Source: Zygnema cylindricum (taxonomy: Eukaryota; Streptophyta; Zygnematophyceae; Zygnematales; Zygnemataceae). Taken from it: a stretch of 64,000 nt of DNA. Below are positions 42,991-53,125 of the stretch, piece after piece. Positions within the stretch are counted from its first letter, which is position 1, and every line of letters starts with the position of its first letter. Where the stretch lies: positions 308,315-372,314 of the forward strand of contig JBBHKE010002292.1 of assembly GCA_037447655.1 (NCBI GenBank). Direction: 5' to 3'. Below the pieces are notes generated by a model, which saw nothing but the letters and a program-made list of their open reading frames with translations, did no database searches and was not told the DNA's origin. A program made the translations under genes and the position numbers.

Positions 42991-43439
42991 TAGCTCTATC
43001 TTTATTACGTTAACGTATGTATTGCTTAATTAGCGTTAATTACTACAATTTCGACTGCTATTAAATAGTGTTAATGTACGGAATGTGTCAGTTCATAGTA
43101 AAACTGCTTGTTTTTACGTACAAATGTACAAAATGAGTGTCAGGTAAGGGCGTCGACAAGGGAAATTGAGTGTGTCGCCACTGAAAACCGTACTCATATG
43201 TGATTCACAATCATAAAGACGACAAAATCGCGCGAACCTTTTCTTACATGCTCGACATTGAACATGTGAACACATACTATCGCGGCTACAATATGGGAAT
43301 GTGTATCCAAATTAGTGTTAGGTGTGCATAAACTAACATTATTTTTTGTTGGCGTTAAGCCAGTATACTCGAAATTGAGCTAGTAACACTAATTGTTTCT
43401 TTACACTACAATAGTTATATTTTCACTGTAGTAGACTAA
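42991..43439. mobile_element. Fold-back spacer, related to 62,820-63,125
   Basis: The 449-bp centre between two inverted copies. It shares blocks such as AAATAGTGT, AGTGTCAG, GGCGTCGACA, CACATG and CGGCTACA in the same order with 62,820-63,125, which lies in a TA-CACCG element. It is therefore probably an old MITE insertion. Confidence 0.6.
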
Positions 43440-44158
43440 CGGTGCGTCTCCATGTACTTGAAACTTATAGAATTTACTTTGTTTTTTGGCGTAGATTCGG
43501 CGGACCCGGATTTCGGGTGTCCCTATGTGTACCAAACGAAGTTGTCACTTGAGGGCGTGACGATTGTAAACGTCGACAATGCCCGTGACGGTTGTCGACT
43601 GCGTACAATCTATGATGACGCATCAAATTGTGAAAAATTGCGAAGTTGCGCGAGAGAGGCGACGTGTGTGACTTGCTAGGGCGCCTTCAGAGACTTCTCA
43701 CGATTTCTTCAAATGGCATCGGAATTTTCAGACCCTTAGACTGGAAAAATTCGTACTGAACGAAACACGACAAAACAAAACAAACTGTGCACGTCGATGG
43801 ACGGAAACGGACAAAAAATAACGAATACTGTACCTTTCGCCGTCGCTTGAATTCGTTGAAATTTGTGTAGAAAATTTTACACGTGCGAATACGTGTTCCT
43901 ATTTGTTTTTCGATTATACTTTGTTTTAAAACACATCTTCAATGTGTTTTAAAGAAAAATTTGAAGATGACGTTTTTTGGAGTGGCCATGGGTTGAAGAA
44001 CACAATACGACAACATGTGGTACATCCTTAATTCGATGATGGCGCAAAATGTACTTCTCATTTTTTTTTTGTACGGTTCAAACTTACGCGGTACGGCTCT
44101 AAGTTTTACGGGAAAACGACAGATAAAAACCCTTATTTAGGCACATGGAGACGCACCC
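43440..44158. mobile_element. PIF/Harbinger-like element, right arm of a fold-back
   Basis: Starts CGGTGCGTCTCCATGTAC and ends CATGGAGACGCACCC. Its last 250 bp are the reverse complement of the first 250 bp after 42,220 (shared AAAACTTAGAGCCRTACG and AAGTACATTTTGCGYCATCA blocks). Its first 180 bp pair with the end of that element. Confidence 0.85.
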
Positions 44159-44165
44159 TACTAGC

Positions 44166-44998
44166 TAGTGTTGGGTATCGAGGACCATTTGCCGATATTC
44201 GATATATATCGAATTTCAGGTACCCGATCATCGATGTATCGCTTCGATATATCGAAAATCACATTATCGCGATATATTGCCGATATATCGTATCGTCGAT
44301 ATATCGAGGCATTTAAAAAAATAAATAATGATTTTTTTCAGAGGTATCCAAAGTCCCGTGCCTTAGAACAAGGTGACCGTAAGATCTTTGCCGAAAAGAA
44401 GTACGGTTTTTTCCTGAAAGTCAGCAGAGTGAAGGAGATCTCTAAGGTACATTGACGCGCTACACTTGCGAGGTACATGTATGTAATACGCAAGTACGGA
44501 TTACCATACGAAAATGGTCGGTTTCAAATCTTTGACGATTTTAGAGATTTGATCGTCAACTTACAAGGAACCACTCAAATTAAAACACGTATGTAAAAAA
44601 TTGTTTAAAGACGATACGCGATGTCACCGAGGCCTCTGTAATATAGAAATTTTGTTGTCTGTACTATTACAAAGACCTCCTGATGCAACCATACCCCAAA
44701 TAAGTAATTATATGAATTACAGTATTAGTACTTTTTTGTCGGTTACATTTTGCGGCGTCTACTTTTAAGTCACGGAACGCAAATCACGTTGTACGTCACG
44801 TATCAGACAATTTGTCTTTATCGCTAAAGTAACATATTATATAAAATATTAAATTTAAAAAATAATATACATCGCGATATATATCGCGATGATTTATGTT
44901 GGTCTCAGTACGATATATCGAGAACTATGCTCAATCGATATTCAATATATCGAATATCTAAATCATCGCGATATGAAATTACCCGATACCCAACACTA
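44166..44998. mobile_element. hAT-type MITE (GTGTTGGGTATCG family), 833 bp
   Basis: Ends TAGTGTTGGGTATCGAGG and ATACCCAACACTA. Flanks are CTACTAGC and CTCATAGC (6 of 8). The ends match 39,932-40,339; the middle 500 bp differ. Confidence 0.82.
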
Positions 44999-44999
44999 C

Positions 45000-45371
45000 T
45001 CATAGCGATTCACAGTGTACCTTACTGTACTGTAGTTTTTGCAGTTTTCAAATAGTGTAGTATACGAATTGTTTCATTCCGTACTATAAGGGTAAGGTTC
45101 CATTAGGGAAAAAATGACGTTGTTTACTGAAAGCCGTACTGTTTCGTACAGTGCCGTACCAAAGAAAAAAAATTGTCAGAAAAACAAGGCTACTTAATGA
45201 GGGATTTGATTCTCCACGTTTATGGGCGTAAACGTGGACGTTTTTGATGTCATGTCATTCCATGTGACACTTAGCGATACTCATCACAACCCATAGCCCA
45301 TTAAAGTATAGCGCTACTAAATCTATAAGCTATATAACTTATAGCTAACTCGTATCAAGAGCTATATAGCA
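45000..45371. other. Element fragments before the gap
   Basis: A lone TA-CACCG right end (ATAGCGATTCACAGTGTA) lies at 45,003-45,020. From 45,086 to 45,270 is the reverse complement of the right end of the element at 2,467-3,173 (GGTAAGGTTCCATTAGGG inward). A short AGCTATATA palindromic stretch precedes the gap. Confidence 0.6.
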
Positions 45372-45614
45372 NNNNNNNNNNNNNNNNNNNNNNNNNNNNN
45401 NNNNNNNNNNNNNNNNNNNNNNNNNNNNNNNNNNNNNNNNNNNNNNNNNNNNNNNNNNNNNNNNNNNNNNNNNNNNNNNNNNNNNNNNNNNNNNNNNNNN
45501 NNNNNNNNNNNNNNNNNNNNNNNNNNNNNNNNNNNNNNNNNNNNNNNNNNNNNNNNNNNNNNNNNNNNNNNNNNNNNNNNNNNNNNNNNNNNNNNNNNNN
45601 NNNNNNNNNNNNNN
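45372..45614. other. Assembly gap (243 N)
   Basis: Unknown bases. The right edge is purine repeat of the same type as 35,862-36,852, so the gap probably hides more of that repeat. Confidence 0.99.
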
Positions 45615-45713
45615 GGAGAGGGGGAGAGGGGGAGAGGGAGAGGGAGGGGGAGGGGGAGGGGGAGGTGGAGAGGAGAGGGAGGAGGGTACGGGGAGGGGAG
45701 AGGGAGGGAGGGC

Positions 45714-46112
45714 AGGCGGGCGGGCGGGCGGGCGGCTGTGAGCGTCCGCCGCCGTCCTATGGAAACAAAGAATCTACGTGGCCTCCCGAATGTAACCCTA
45801 AACCAAACTGTAATAGCCACATGGAAACACTACAGTAGGGTTCAAGCCACTTCCCAAACGAAATCAGTCAACAAGAAGCTCAGAGTAGCAAGGTTTACTT
45901 TTAGGGTTTGTTTTTAGGCAGGCAAATGTAATCATCTTCGTTTGTTGTTTCACGGAAGCACAGAGCACAAAAGTACAACAAAATGGATCCTGGCAGCTAC
46001 AAAATGACAAAGCATGGAGGGAAGTTGCGAATCACATAATAATTACATAATTTAATGTTACATAAATGATAAATCATTAAATCTTCAAAATGGTATGTAT
46101 TTAATTTAGGGC
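45714..46112. repeat. Duplicated segment, copy B
   Basis: Diverged copy of 36,854-37,255 in the same orientation, again with GAGAGG repeat on its left. Similarity stops at TTTAATTTAGGGCATA. The copies differ at many positions, so this is not a simple assembly repeat. Confidence 0.9.
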
Positions 46113-46814
46113 ATAGAGTATGATGCACGTTGAGAAAGTCCTAGCTGGACTGCACATCGGACTACTGTACCAGCTTGGTTTGACTGGCTACACTTTTTTT
46201 TCACACTGCCTGACTAGCAATTAGCAAAACCCTAGGCTTTTCTCCTCGGTTTCTAAGACCTTGGATGATCTGTCTATGTCTTTGGCTCTGTGCACTCTTG
46301 TGGCACACTGTAGCTGTTGAGTTTTCCACAGAATTCAAGTTTAAGCAAAATCTTTTCTTTCTTTGTCAAAAAGATTGAAGCTACGTCCTTGGCTTTTGAG
46401 GGTAAAGCTTGCCTAAATGTTGGAAAACACTTTCGGAATTTAATTTTTCAAGTTCTTCATTTTTTGAGTTATCTACGTTCCTAGGGTGTGTACAATTCAC
46501 CCCTACGTCTTATGAGCATTCTATTTGTATTGACTATATGTGAAGGATGGCTGAGTTTCTTAAACTTCTTCAGGTTCATCGAGTATGGATCGACGACTAA
46601 TACTATTTTGAGTTTGTTTCTATAACAGTATAGGGTGTTCTGGTGGTGAGAGTTAACTTTAAAACATAACCATGATGAATAATTTGGGAAGGATTTTAAT
46701 TACAAAAAGTTAACTGGACCATGTTCAATGTATCAATACATTTCCTTTTACAAATTGTTAACTTTTGCCTTGTTTGTTCTAAGTGATCCTAAGTGTCTTT
46801 CTGAACCAGGTCAA

Positions 46815-47140
46815 CGACTTCTTTTTATCATCCGTGGCAATTGAGGTCGTGGACAAATTTATCTTGATGAAAGTAAAAGTAATAATACAGTTTACAATTC
46901 ACCAGTGGCAGGAACAATGACTAGTATTACGAAGTATTACAAAAAAGGCTCATCCATTGTAACAAGTATTACCACAGATAATCGTGAAGTAGTTGAATTG
47001 ATTCCTGCTGGACCTCCAGTGCTAATATCAGAAGGTCACAATGTAAAATCAAATCAGCCTTTGACTAGTAACCCTAATGTCGGCGGATTCGGACAAGCAG
47101 ATCCTGAAATAGTGTCGCAAAACCCATTAAGAATTTACCT
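46815..47140 (+). pseudogene. petA: Plastid petA (cytochrome f) fragment in nuclear DNA
   Basis: The frame reads GRGQIYLDESKSNNTVYN, then VELIPAGPPVLISEG, then QPLTSNPNVGGFGQADPEIV. This is the C-terminal soluble part of cytochrome f, the c-type cytochrome of the thylakoid b6f complex, just before its membrane anchor. An in-frame TGA (46,842) replaces the Arg codon expected in GNRGRGQ. The frame loses similarity after NPLRI, so the anchor is missing. Only about 110 residues of the protein are present, among nuclear-type introns and repeats, so this is read as a plastid-to-nucleus transfer (NUPT), not a working gene. The in-frame ATG at 46,905 is internal to petA. Confidence 0.9.
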
Positions 47141-47848
47141 TGGAAAGCATCTGGTCTTGTTAAGCACATCTTTATTTTCATTTTCTTTTTTGAGATAATT
47201 GTTGTTCAGCAGACCAAAGTTTCAGAAGTTAGTGTAAAAGCTTACAAAGGCATTTTGAGGAGGTAACTCATCTAGTTTTACTTCTATGTTAAAGAAAATT
47301 TTAGAAGTTATTGCATATTTTAACTATTCTGTTTACGAATATAGAGTTGTTCAGTGTTCATTTGTGGTTTCTTCCTAATTAATTAGGAATGTAAATGAAG
47401 GATGTAAAATGAGTTAAAACACAATCAAATAAAAAGAAATAAATAATAAGGAAACATATGTTTTATCCACATCCTGTCTTCGTTTCTCACAGCTATAGAA
47501 GACCTTCTTGGTGAGAATTAGCTGTATGTTTTACTTGATTTATTAATGTGTTTTTTGTGTGTTATAAATGTGCAACGCAAAGTATTGAAACCATTCTTTG
47601 ATCTCTCTTTAATTGTCTAATTGCTTTGATTTTGTACAATTTCCAATGTAAAACACATGTTTCTCAAAATATCCTCAAACCTTGAGGAACCAGAACCTTT
47701 CCTGGATCTCCCATGTCAAATCTTTATGGCAATTTTATTACCATCTCAACATCTTCACATTACGGCTATTGATCGTCTTTTCTGAATTATCTTAATTGAA
47801 TTTTTGTGAAAGTCTTTTCCTGATTTGTCCTTTTTTTGAGGTTTTTAG

Positions 47849-48435
47849 GTGCGTCACAAAGCCCTGGTGACATCCGGTTTTGGGGCAGAAGTTGTGGCAA
47901 CCATTATGGAACATTTCTTCCTTCTAGTGAAATTTCTTTTCCAAATTAATTCTACTAATTCTGGTTTTTCCTCTCTCCTTTATTATTTTAATTTTCTCAC
48001 CTCTTAGAACATTACAAAGATTCAAATGGTTGCAATATGATCGCTATATAGCCACGCCATTTTAACTTTCTATTATTAAACATGGGAGCTCTCTTTTTTA
48101 TTTCTATTTACAAAGCTGTCGTTTTATCAAGACCGTTTCTTAAGAGATTTTTCTCTTCTTTACTTCAAATTTTGCATTTAGGAGCTAAAAATCTGAACAG
48201 TTTTTTTTTGGCAGTCGAGGCTGTGTGATATACCAGTCAGTGGAACCAATATTGTGATACAAAAACAAAAACAAAACCATATTGCTGATGCTTTTGAAAT
48301 TAACCAAATGAGTCAAAAAAGTAAAAAACGTCTTTTTTATATGCAGCTGGAAGCTTCTGTGGCGAGAATTTTGTGGTTTATACACCTCATTTTTTGCTCG
48401 TTTTTTAGCCCTTTTATTGAGCGAAGGGGGAGAAG
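47849..48435 (+). pseudogene. Branched-chain keto-acid dehydrogenase E1-beta remnant, two exons
   Basis: BCKDH E1-beta is the beta subunit of the thiamine-dependent first enzyme of mitochondrial Val/Leu/Ile breakdown. Exon A (47,849-47,926, 78 bp) encodes VRHKALVTSGFGAEVVATIM and EHFFLL, matching ISHEAPVTGGFGAEI.AT..E.CFL. A 420-bp GT-AG intron joins in phase to exon B (48,347-48,435), LEASVARI, then after a one-base shift CGLYTSFF, matching LEAPVxRVCGxDTPFP. Exon B ends at the donor AAG/GTAAGT. Upstream and downstream exons were not found, conserved residues are replaced (HEAP to HKAL), and the frame is broken. It is called a gene fragment or pseudogene. A pyruvate dehydrogenase-type E1-beta is less likely from the CG-x-DTPFP pattern. 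Confidence 0.6.
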
Positions 48436-48439
48436 GTAA

Positions 48440-49104
48440 GTTCTCTTGTTCTCTTCTCAAGTTATTTCCTTTCCAAAAACATCAATCTCCATGTTAAAAA
48501 TATAAGGATGTCAATTCTTATTTTAGTCCTTCTCAACATCATTGTGGGTTTTGTCAACGAGGTTTCAAAGCTTTATCATTGCCAATCCACACTAATATTG
48601 GTACAAATATCAGGAATCGGATGTCCTTGGCAACCAATCGTGTTTTTTTATTATAATGATAAGAACACCTCCCTCCCTCTCTCTCTTTCTCCCTCCCTCC
48701 CCCCCTCCCTCCCTCCCTCGCTTCCTCCCCCTCCCCTGATCCTGTTCCCATACAGGTACCATACTGTACGGAAAGTACTGTACCGTACGGAATCATCTGT
48801 CATAATCGAAACAAATCTGTTGTAACACGCTTCCGTTGATGTAGCAGATTCCCCCTTCGTCAATTTATTTTTCCCCTTTTTCCTATGTTAATTCTTAAAT
48901 TGTAACAAAAATGTTTCCGAAAAACCCGGAAATACTCTTCGAGCCTCTGTACTGTCTCTCTCTCTGTCTCTCTCTCTCTCTCCCTCCCTCTCCCTCTCTC
49001 TCTCTCTCTCCTCATATATACATTCTCTCTCTCACTCTCTGCTTTTTTTTAAAACCTCAACAAGGAACCAAAACCTTAAATAGTCATAATGACTGAAACT
49101 CACA
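48440..49104. repeat. Spacer with CT-rich tracts
   Basis: (CCCTCC)n at 48,668-48,735 and (CTCTCT)n at 48,952-49,040. No further gene recognised. Confidence 0.6.
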
Positions 49105-49107
49105 TTT

Positions 49108-49108
49108 T

Positions 49109-49163
<55 letters not shown>
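49108..49163. repeat. (TA)n microsatellite
   Basis: About 28 uninterrupted TA units. Confidence 0.97.
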
Positions 49164-49167
<4 letters not shown>

Positions 49168-49284
49168 GGATTTGAGTTCGATAATATTTCATTCGGATTT
49201 TGCTTTTGACAGTATTTGTTTTTCTACTTTAAAAAAAAAAATCACCTTCTAAGAATTGATTAATATGTAGAGAGTATTTTTTTT

Positions 49285-49562
49285 TTTTTGGTTTTCAGAT
49301 GAGAAAAACAAAGTAAAGTGATTGATTTTTCTTTTCTTTACCTTTTCCCTTTTTCCAGCAAAAAAAATCAGGTAAAGATTTTTTTTTATTGTTTTCTTTT
49401 TCGAGGAAAACCAAGTAAATAAACGTTTTTTTTTTTTCTAGTTTCTTTTTTGGCGAGAAAAAGCTCAGTAAAGCGATTTTTCTTTATTTTTTTTCCAGCG
49501 ATATAAAAGTGAAGAAAAATTTTCTTTTTTTTCCCGCGCGAAAAAAAAACTAAGTAAAGTAA
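49285..49562 (+). repeat. Array of splice-site-like modules
   Basis: Six imperfect units of 41-59 bp. Most read: polypyrimidine run, AG, 9-14 purine-rich bases, GTAAAG/GTAAAT/GTGAAG. Donor-like GT positions are 49,313, 49,372, 49,415, 49,468, 49,509 and 49,554. The first two units show the pattern best (TTTTCAG, 14 nt, GTAAAG; TTCCAG, 13 nt, GTAAAG). The last lacks a clear AG. It is either a decayed minisatellite or a run of micro-exon-like cassettes. Confidence 0.55.
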
Positions 49563-49667
49563 CCTTTCCAGACAAATGGAAGGATGGGGAGAGTAATACA
49601 GCAGCGGGGGAAGGCAGAAAAATAAATGAAAAACAAATTATGTCCAGTAAAAATAGGTGTATATTGT

Positions 49668-49836
49668 TCCCTTTCTCTCTTTCTTTCTCTCTCTCCCTTT
49701 CCCTCTCCCTCTCTCTCTCTCCTCTCTCTCCTATCTCTTATTCTCTCTCCTCTCGGGAGAGGGAGAGGGAGAGGGAGAGGGAGGGGGAGAGGGAGGGAGG
49801 GAGGGAGGGAGGGAGGGAGGGAGGGGGAAAGAGAGA
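49668..49836. repeat. Pyrimidine tract joined to a purine tract
   Basis: About 85 bp of CTCTCC on this strand switches at TCTCTCCTCTCGGGAGAGGG to about 80 bp of GAGAGGGAGGG. The junction is a palindrome, so the halves can fold back. Frames here are artefacts. Confidence 0.9.
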
Positions 49837-49899
49837 AAACTGAGATAATTTCAATTAAAACGCAAGACCAAGGAGAATCCAAACTATTTCAATAGAAGC

Positions 49900-51104
49900 A
49901 GCTGTAATAAATTTATGTGGAACATAGGTGTTAAGAAAAGGACAATTTTTTCCAGACGACACTATATATCTTTACCGTTCTTGGCATGCATTTTTTCAAA
50001 GAGACAAAAGATAAATTCTTAGCAGAAATTTCATTACTTGACATAATCTTCCTCCATTTGGTGTTTCAACTTTCTCTGAAACCATTCCTTGTGCCTTCGG
50101 TCGACCTCATGGAGGTAAAACGCTCCACAGAATACAGAGAACAGGCAGTTAAACTGAACATATCCAGCCAACCATTCAAGGAACATGAGAGCAATAAGAT
50201 GCAGGAAAAGAGGCCATTGAAGAAGGCTTTCCAGCAGAGATTTCCATGTGAGAACACATTTTTCTTGACAAAGAGATGGACAAGAAGTAGGAGGAGAAAC
50301 AGATTCTCCTTCCACTGGAACGTCGCATCGATGGCTGCCGTCGTTCGAGCATCCAATAGGATCGTCTCTAGGGTTAGAAAGACTTTGAGAAATTCGCTGA
50401 CGTTGACGCTGGTAGAAACGAGGGAAGGAAGAGAGAGTAGGCTTCCTCCGAGACCCGAGACTCGTCATTGAACTATCATAACAAGCGGTGACAAATGTGG
50501 CATGTTAAGCTCAGAAGATGACGTCAGTGATCCAGCTAGGAATATGCGACGAAAAGGAAGAGAAGGGAGAGAAAATGTGAGAAGGAAGAGGGAGGATAGT
50601 GTCGAAGAGGCATGGAGAGAGAGTCCTGCAGTGAACGACGGAGCACTTTTGCTCATGTGTCACGTCACGAGGTATCGAAAATGGTTTTCAAAAGGAGAGT
50701 TGTGGAACGTATTGCAAATGCCGGAAAATTACAGAGAAAGTACAAAGGAGTGAGTAACAAGGAGACTGTTAGGGTCTTTCTCCATGGAAACAGTGAGCAA
50801 TTCGTAAAGGTGTAATAATTGCAATGCCGCAGTTTAAGTCAATTGGTTGGATTTTTTGTTTGGGAGCAAATGTGCTCTCGCAGGTGCATTTACTTTTGGA
50901 GGTAACGAAAGGCTTTTCCTTCCAATGGATAAACATCCTTATAATGACAACAACGGAATCTCTTTAATAGCTAGAAACATGCCGGAACTTTTGTTTTTTA
51001 GTGAGGCTGTCCAGATATAGACACGTGACTGCAATATTGACAGTTAAATTCTCCAGAATTGGCGGGAACGATCTGCCGATTCTACAAGAAAAACTGAGCG
51101 AGAA
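49900..51104. other. Unassigned stretch with overlapping short frames
   Basis: Plus-strand frames at 49,986-50,471 (161 codons, basic), 50,502-50,753 (Arg/Glu-rich start, later CHVTRYRKWFSKGELWNVLQ) and minus-strand frames overlap one another. None matches a family I know. The composition differs from low-complexity DNA, so a real exon here cannot be excluded. Confidence 0.25.
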
Positions 51105-51366
51105 ATCATGCGCAGAGGACCAGAGCCAGAGGTCGCAAAAGTCAAAAAAAATCATACCCGAAACCGACCGTTTTTTTTTTTTCAAAATCTGAGTAACCGA
51201 CGCCCGACCGAGTTTTGTCACGCTCCAAAATTGTTAACCATTAACCGACCGTCGTTTACGAAAAAAAAAATTAACCGAATCTTGATTTTTCGCGACTAAC
51301 CGTGCCCGCCCGTAACCGAAAAGGTACAAAATTACAACGCTCATTTTTATTAAGTTAAGCATTTAT

Positions 51367-52542
51367 TACACCGCGAATCGTAATCATCGTAAATAAATAA
51401 TTAATGTTATCCATTCCAATGTAGATTTTCTCGTTTTTTCAAAACAAAGTTGTACTCTACACCGCGAATCGTAATTAGAGTAATGAAAAAATTAGAGTAA
51501 AAAAACAAAAAAAAACAATTAGAGTAATTGACGCTAATTTATGTGATAGAGCTTTTTCAACTATGAAGTTTACTCTGATTTATTTAGTTATTCTATATTG
51601 GGTTATGTCGGCGATAATTATGTGCGCGAGAATTATGAACACTAAATTACGTAGATGTACAAAATGTGTCAGTCCGGTATAGTATTGACGTCATTATGAC
51701 GCTAATAATATTTGTCGCATTGAATGTCAGTTAATGTTCACACTGACGACGATGCTGTCGACGGACGAGAGTTATGCGAACGACCTTTTTTCGATGTGAT
51801 TGATTTTTTGTTTAGTGCGATTTCAAGTGCAAGCGCGATTCTATTAAATCATTATTTGTACCTTTTTACTTATAAAAGTACAATTTTGCACGGTCAGACG
51901 TCGTCCGTACTCCACACTATTTAAAAATAACCTATGTTATAATTTTTTACGCTAATTAAACCTCACCTAAATTAGAATAATGAAAAAATTAGAATCGGTT
52001 ACTCTATTTGATGTGATAGAGTCGAAATTTCGAGCGACCGAATTAGAGTAATTTACTCTAATTACGATTCGCGGTGTAGTTTATCAATAGCTCTAATTTA
52101 GGTTTCTGTCAGTAATAAGTATCCGCTTTACAGAATCTGACAAACGTACAATTTCACGTCATTATGACGTTTCCACTACGCGGTTTGTGAAAATGTACAA
52201 TTTCACGTCATATTTATCCGATTTTTAGGTACACATACAGAATCTGACAAACGTACAATTTAACGTCATTATGACGTTTCCACTACGCGGTTTGTGAAAA
52301 CACAGTTACATCATAACGGCATGTATTAAATCATTTATTGTACTTTTGTCGTTAATGCGGTACAATTTTGCACGGTCAAGCCACACTATTTAAAACGACA
52401 TTATACTAAAGTTGTTAACGCTGATTAAAAAACTACCTTAAATAATGTAAAGAAAAATTTAGAGTTTTTTTATAAGGTTTTTGGGTCAGAATTCGTGGTG
52501 ACGAAATTAGCGTTAATAACGCTAATTACGATTCGCGGTGTA
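51367..52542. mobile_element. TA-CACCG MITE, outer member of a nested pair
   Basis: Left end TACACCGCGAATCGTAATCA, right end TAATTACGATTCGCGGTGTA. It is interrupted by the element at 51,458-52,078; without it the outer copy is about 555 bp. The right part has two copies of an ACAGAATCTGACAAACGTAC block (52,131 and 52,235). Confidence 0.8.
51458..52078. mobile_element. TA-CACCG MITE, inner member, 621 bp
   Basis: Ends TACACCGCGAATCGTAATTA and ATTACGATTCGCGGTGTA. Almost collinear with 25,832-26,457 across the whole length, making this the best-preserved pair of the family here. Confidence 0.9.
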
Positions 52543-53125
52543 GTGTTAATGGAAAATTATGATTAATGATACTATTTAATGCAAAGAGACGTGGCAGGTT
52601 ATATATAGTCCACGTCTTTAAATAATATTGTTAACTTTATTATGTGATGTTAATGTTTATTCTCTCGCAAATCTAAATTTTCGCTACAATTTTTCGGACA
52701 GTTTTTCTTTCGACTACAATACTATGTTATGAATTATGCAAAAAAGGTAAAGTTTTAATTATGAAGGTTTACAAAAAAAGTCTTAGTTTTTCACATAGAA
52801 AATCAATTAGCAAGAAACACATTGTGATGAGCAAAAAAATCAAAACATATTTTGTAGTATCAAATATATGAAAAATCAAATCACAACCTTGTCCTATTTT
52901 CGACTCTATTATACAAATTCTCAACCTCAAACCTAAAAATTACACAAAATATATAATCTAAATGTGGTATAAACACTTCGCTTTGGTACTTTGGTAAAAA
53001 TAAACATTCCGGTTTAAGGAAAAAAAAAGATAAACACTAGAAAAATTGTGATAGAGAAAAATATATATATGTATAACAAATACTAAAAAAATAACAATAA
53101 TTAGAAAACAAAACAAAACAAAAAA

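Noticed and set aside
45362-45820. 152-codon minus-strand frame with a long run of X
   Set aside because: It is read through the N gap and purine repeat.
46905-47198. A complete gene starting at the in-frame ATG
   Set aside because: The ATG is internal to the petA match, which extends upstream through a stop. The C-terminal anchor is replaced by unrelated sequence.
49108-49163. TA repeat as a replication origin or matrix site
   Set aside because: A simple microsatellite explains it and no supporting signals were seen.
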